In this document: in pieces, positions 53,490-53,524 of the stretch
Numbering within the stretch: position 1 is the first letter of the stretch
How the letters are laid out: every line of letters starts with the position of its first letter
Assembly: GCA_022844225.1 (NCBI GenBank)
Contig: JALHMC010000026.1
Location: 1 to 53,524 of the forward strand
Source: Hyphomicrobiaceae bacterium
GTDB lineage: Bacteria > Pseudomonadota > Alphaproteobacteria > Rhizobiales > Hyphomicrobiaceae
Reading direction: 5' to 3'
Length of the DNA: 53,524 nt
The notes under the pieces: model-generated
Seen by the model: the letters and a program-made list of their open reading frames with translations, nothing else
Database searches by the model: none
What the model was told of the DNA's origin: nothing
Position numbers and translations under genes: made by a program

Positions 53490-53524
53490 GGTGCGCACGA
53501 CCGGTCGGGCGAACTGCAGTCCTG

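Overview
The window is GC-rich DNA from an alphaproteobacterium, most likely of the order Hyphomicrobiales (Rhizobiales). The evidence is the Flp/Tad pilus genes of cpa type, a DUF4167 protein, a TadE/TadG set with a von Willebrand A domain, a prfA-prmC pair, and dense coding with many 4-base ATGA/GTGA overlaps. Genus cannot be fixed from sequence alone. No rRNA, tRNA, CRISPR array or complete insertion sequence was seen.

Layout. 1-0.63 kb: 3' end of a PfkB-type sugar kinase. 0.7-6.4 kb: a PilZ protein and scattered Tad pilus genes (cpaD, cpaC, a TadG-like protein, a TadD-like TPR lipoprotein). 6.4-12.4 kb, mostly minus strand: leuD-leuC, purK-purE, small DUF465 and DUF302 proteins, a ureohydrolase. 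12.6-20.2 kb: an SDR, two RNA methyltransferases, DUF4167, and a prmB-prfA-prmC group that modifies the translation machinery. 20.3-25.2 kb: a YdjM-like membrane protein, a GST, a TetR regulator, two more TadE proteins, a small membrane protein and an S49 protease.

25.4-33.3 kb is the most unusual part. On the plus strand lie a MaoC-like hydratase, a thioredoxin-reductase-like flavoprotein, a UGSC-family selenoprotein, a cupin and an uncharacterised 345-residue protein. The selenoprotein is normally read as two broken frames. The frame continues through an in-frame UGA at 27428-27430, which decodes as Sec-Gly-Ser-Cys, and a 7-bp hairpin with a GUU loop begins 12 nt after the UGA, its loop 19 nt after it, as expected for a bacterial SECIS element. 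On the opposite strand, convergent to this, is a three-subunit cobalt-type nitrile hydratase/thiocyanate hydrolase-like enzyme in the order beta-N, beta-C, alpha. Its alpha subunit has a histidine-rich N-terminal extension. It is followed by a HupE-type metal permease, an SCP2-like protein and an alpha/beta hydrolase with one frameshift. A periplasmic DsrE protein lies upstream.

33.5-44.1 kb is an exopolysaccharide locus: three glycosyltransferases, an O-antigen-ligase-like protein, a WcaJ-type phosphoglycosyltransferase, a Wzc-like chain-length protein with an altered Walker A motif, an outer-membrane barrel and a Wza-type export lipoprotein. 44.3-53.5 kb holds a small secreted protein, a class I aminotransferase, a GST, a pair of large tandem palindromes (46920-47087), a metallo-beta-lactamase-fold hydrolase, a moeA-type gene, the three 5-oxoprolinase genes pxpCB/pxpA, and an F420-reductase-like NADP-binding protein.
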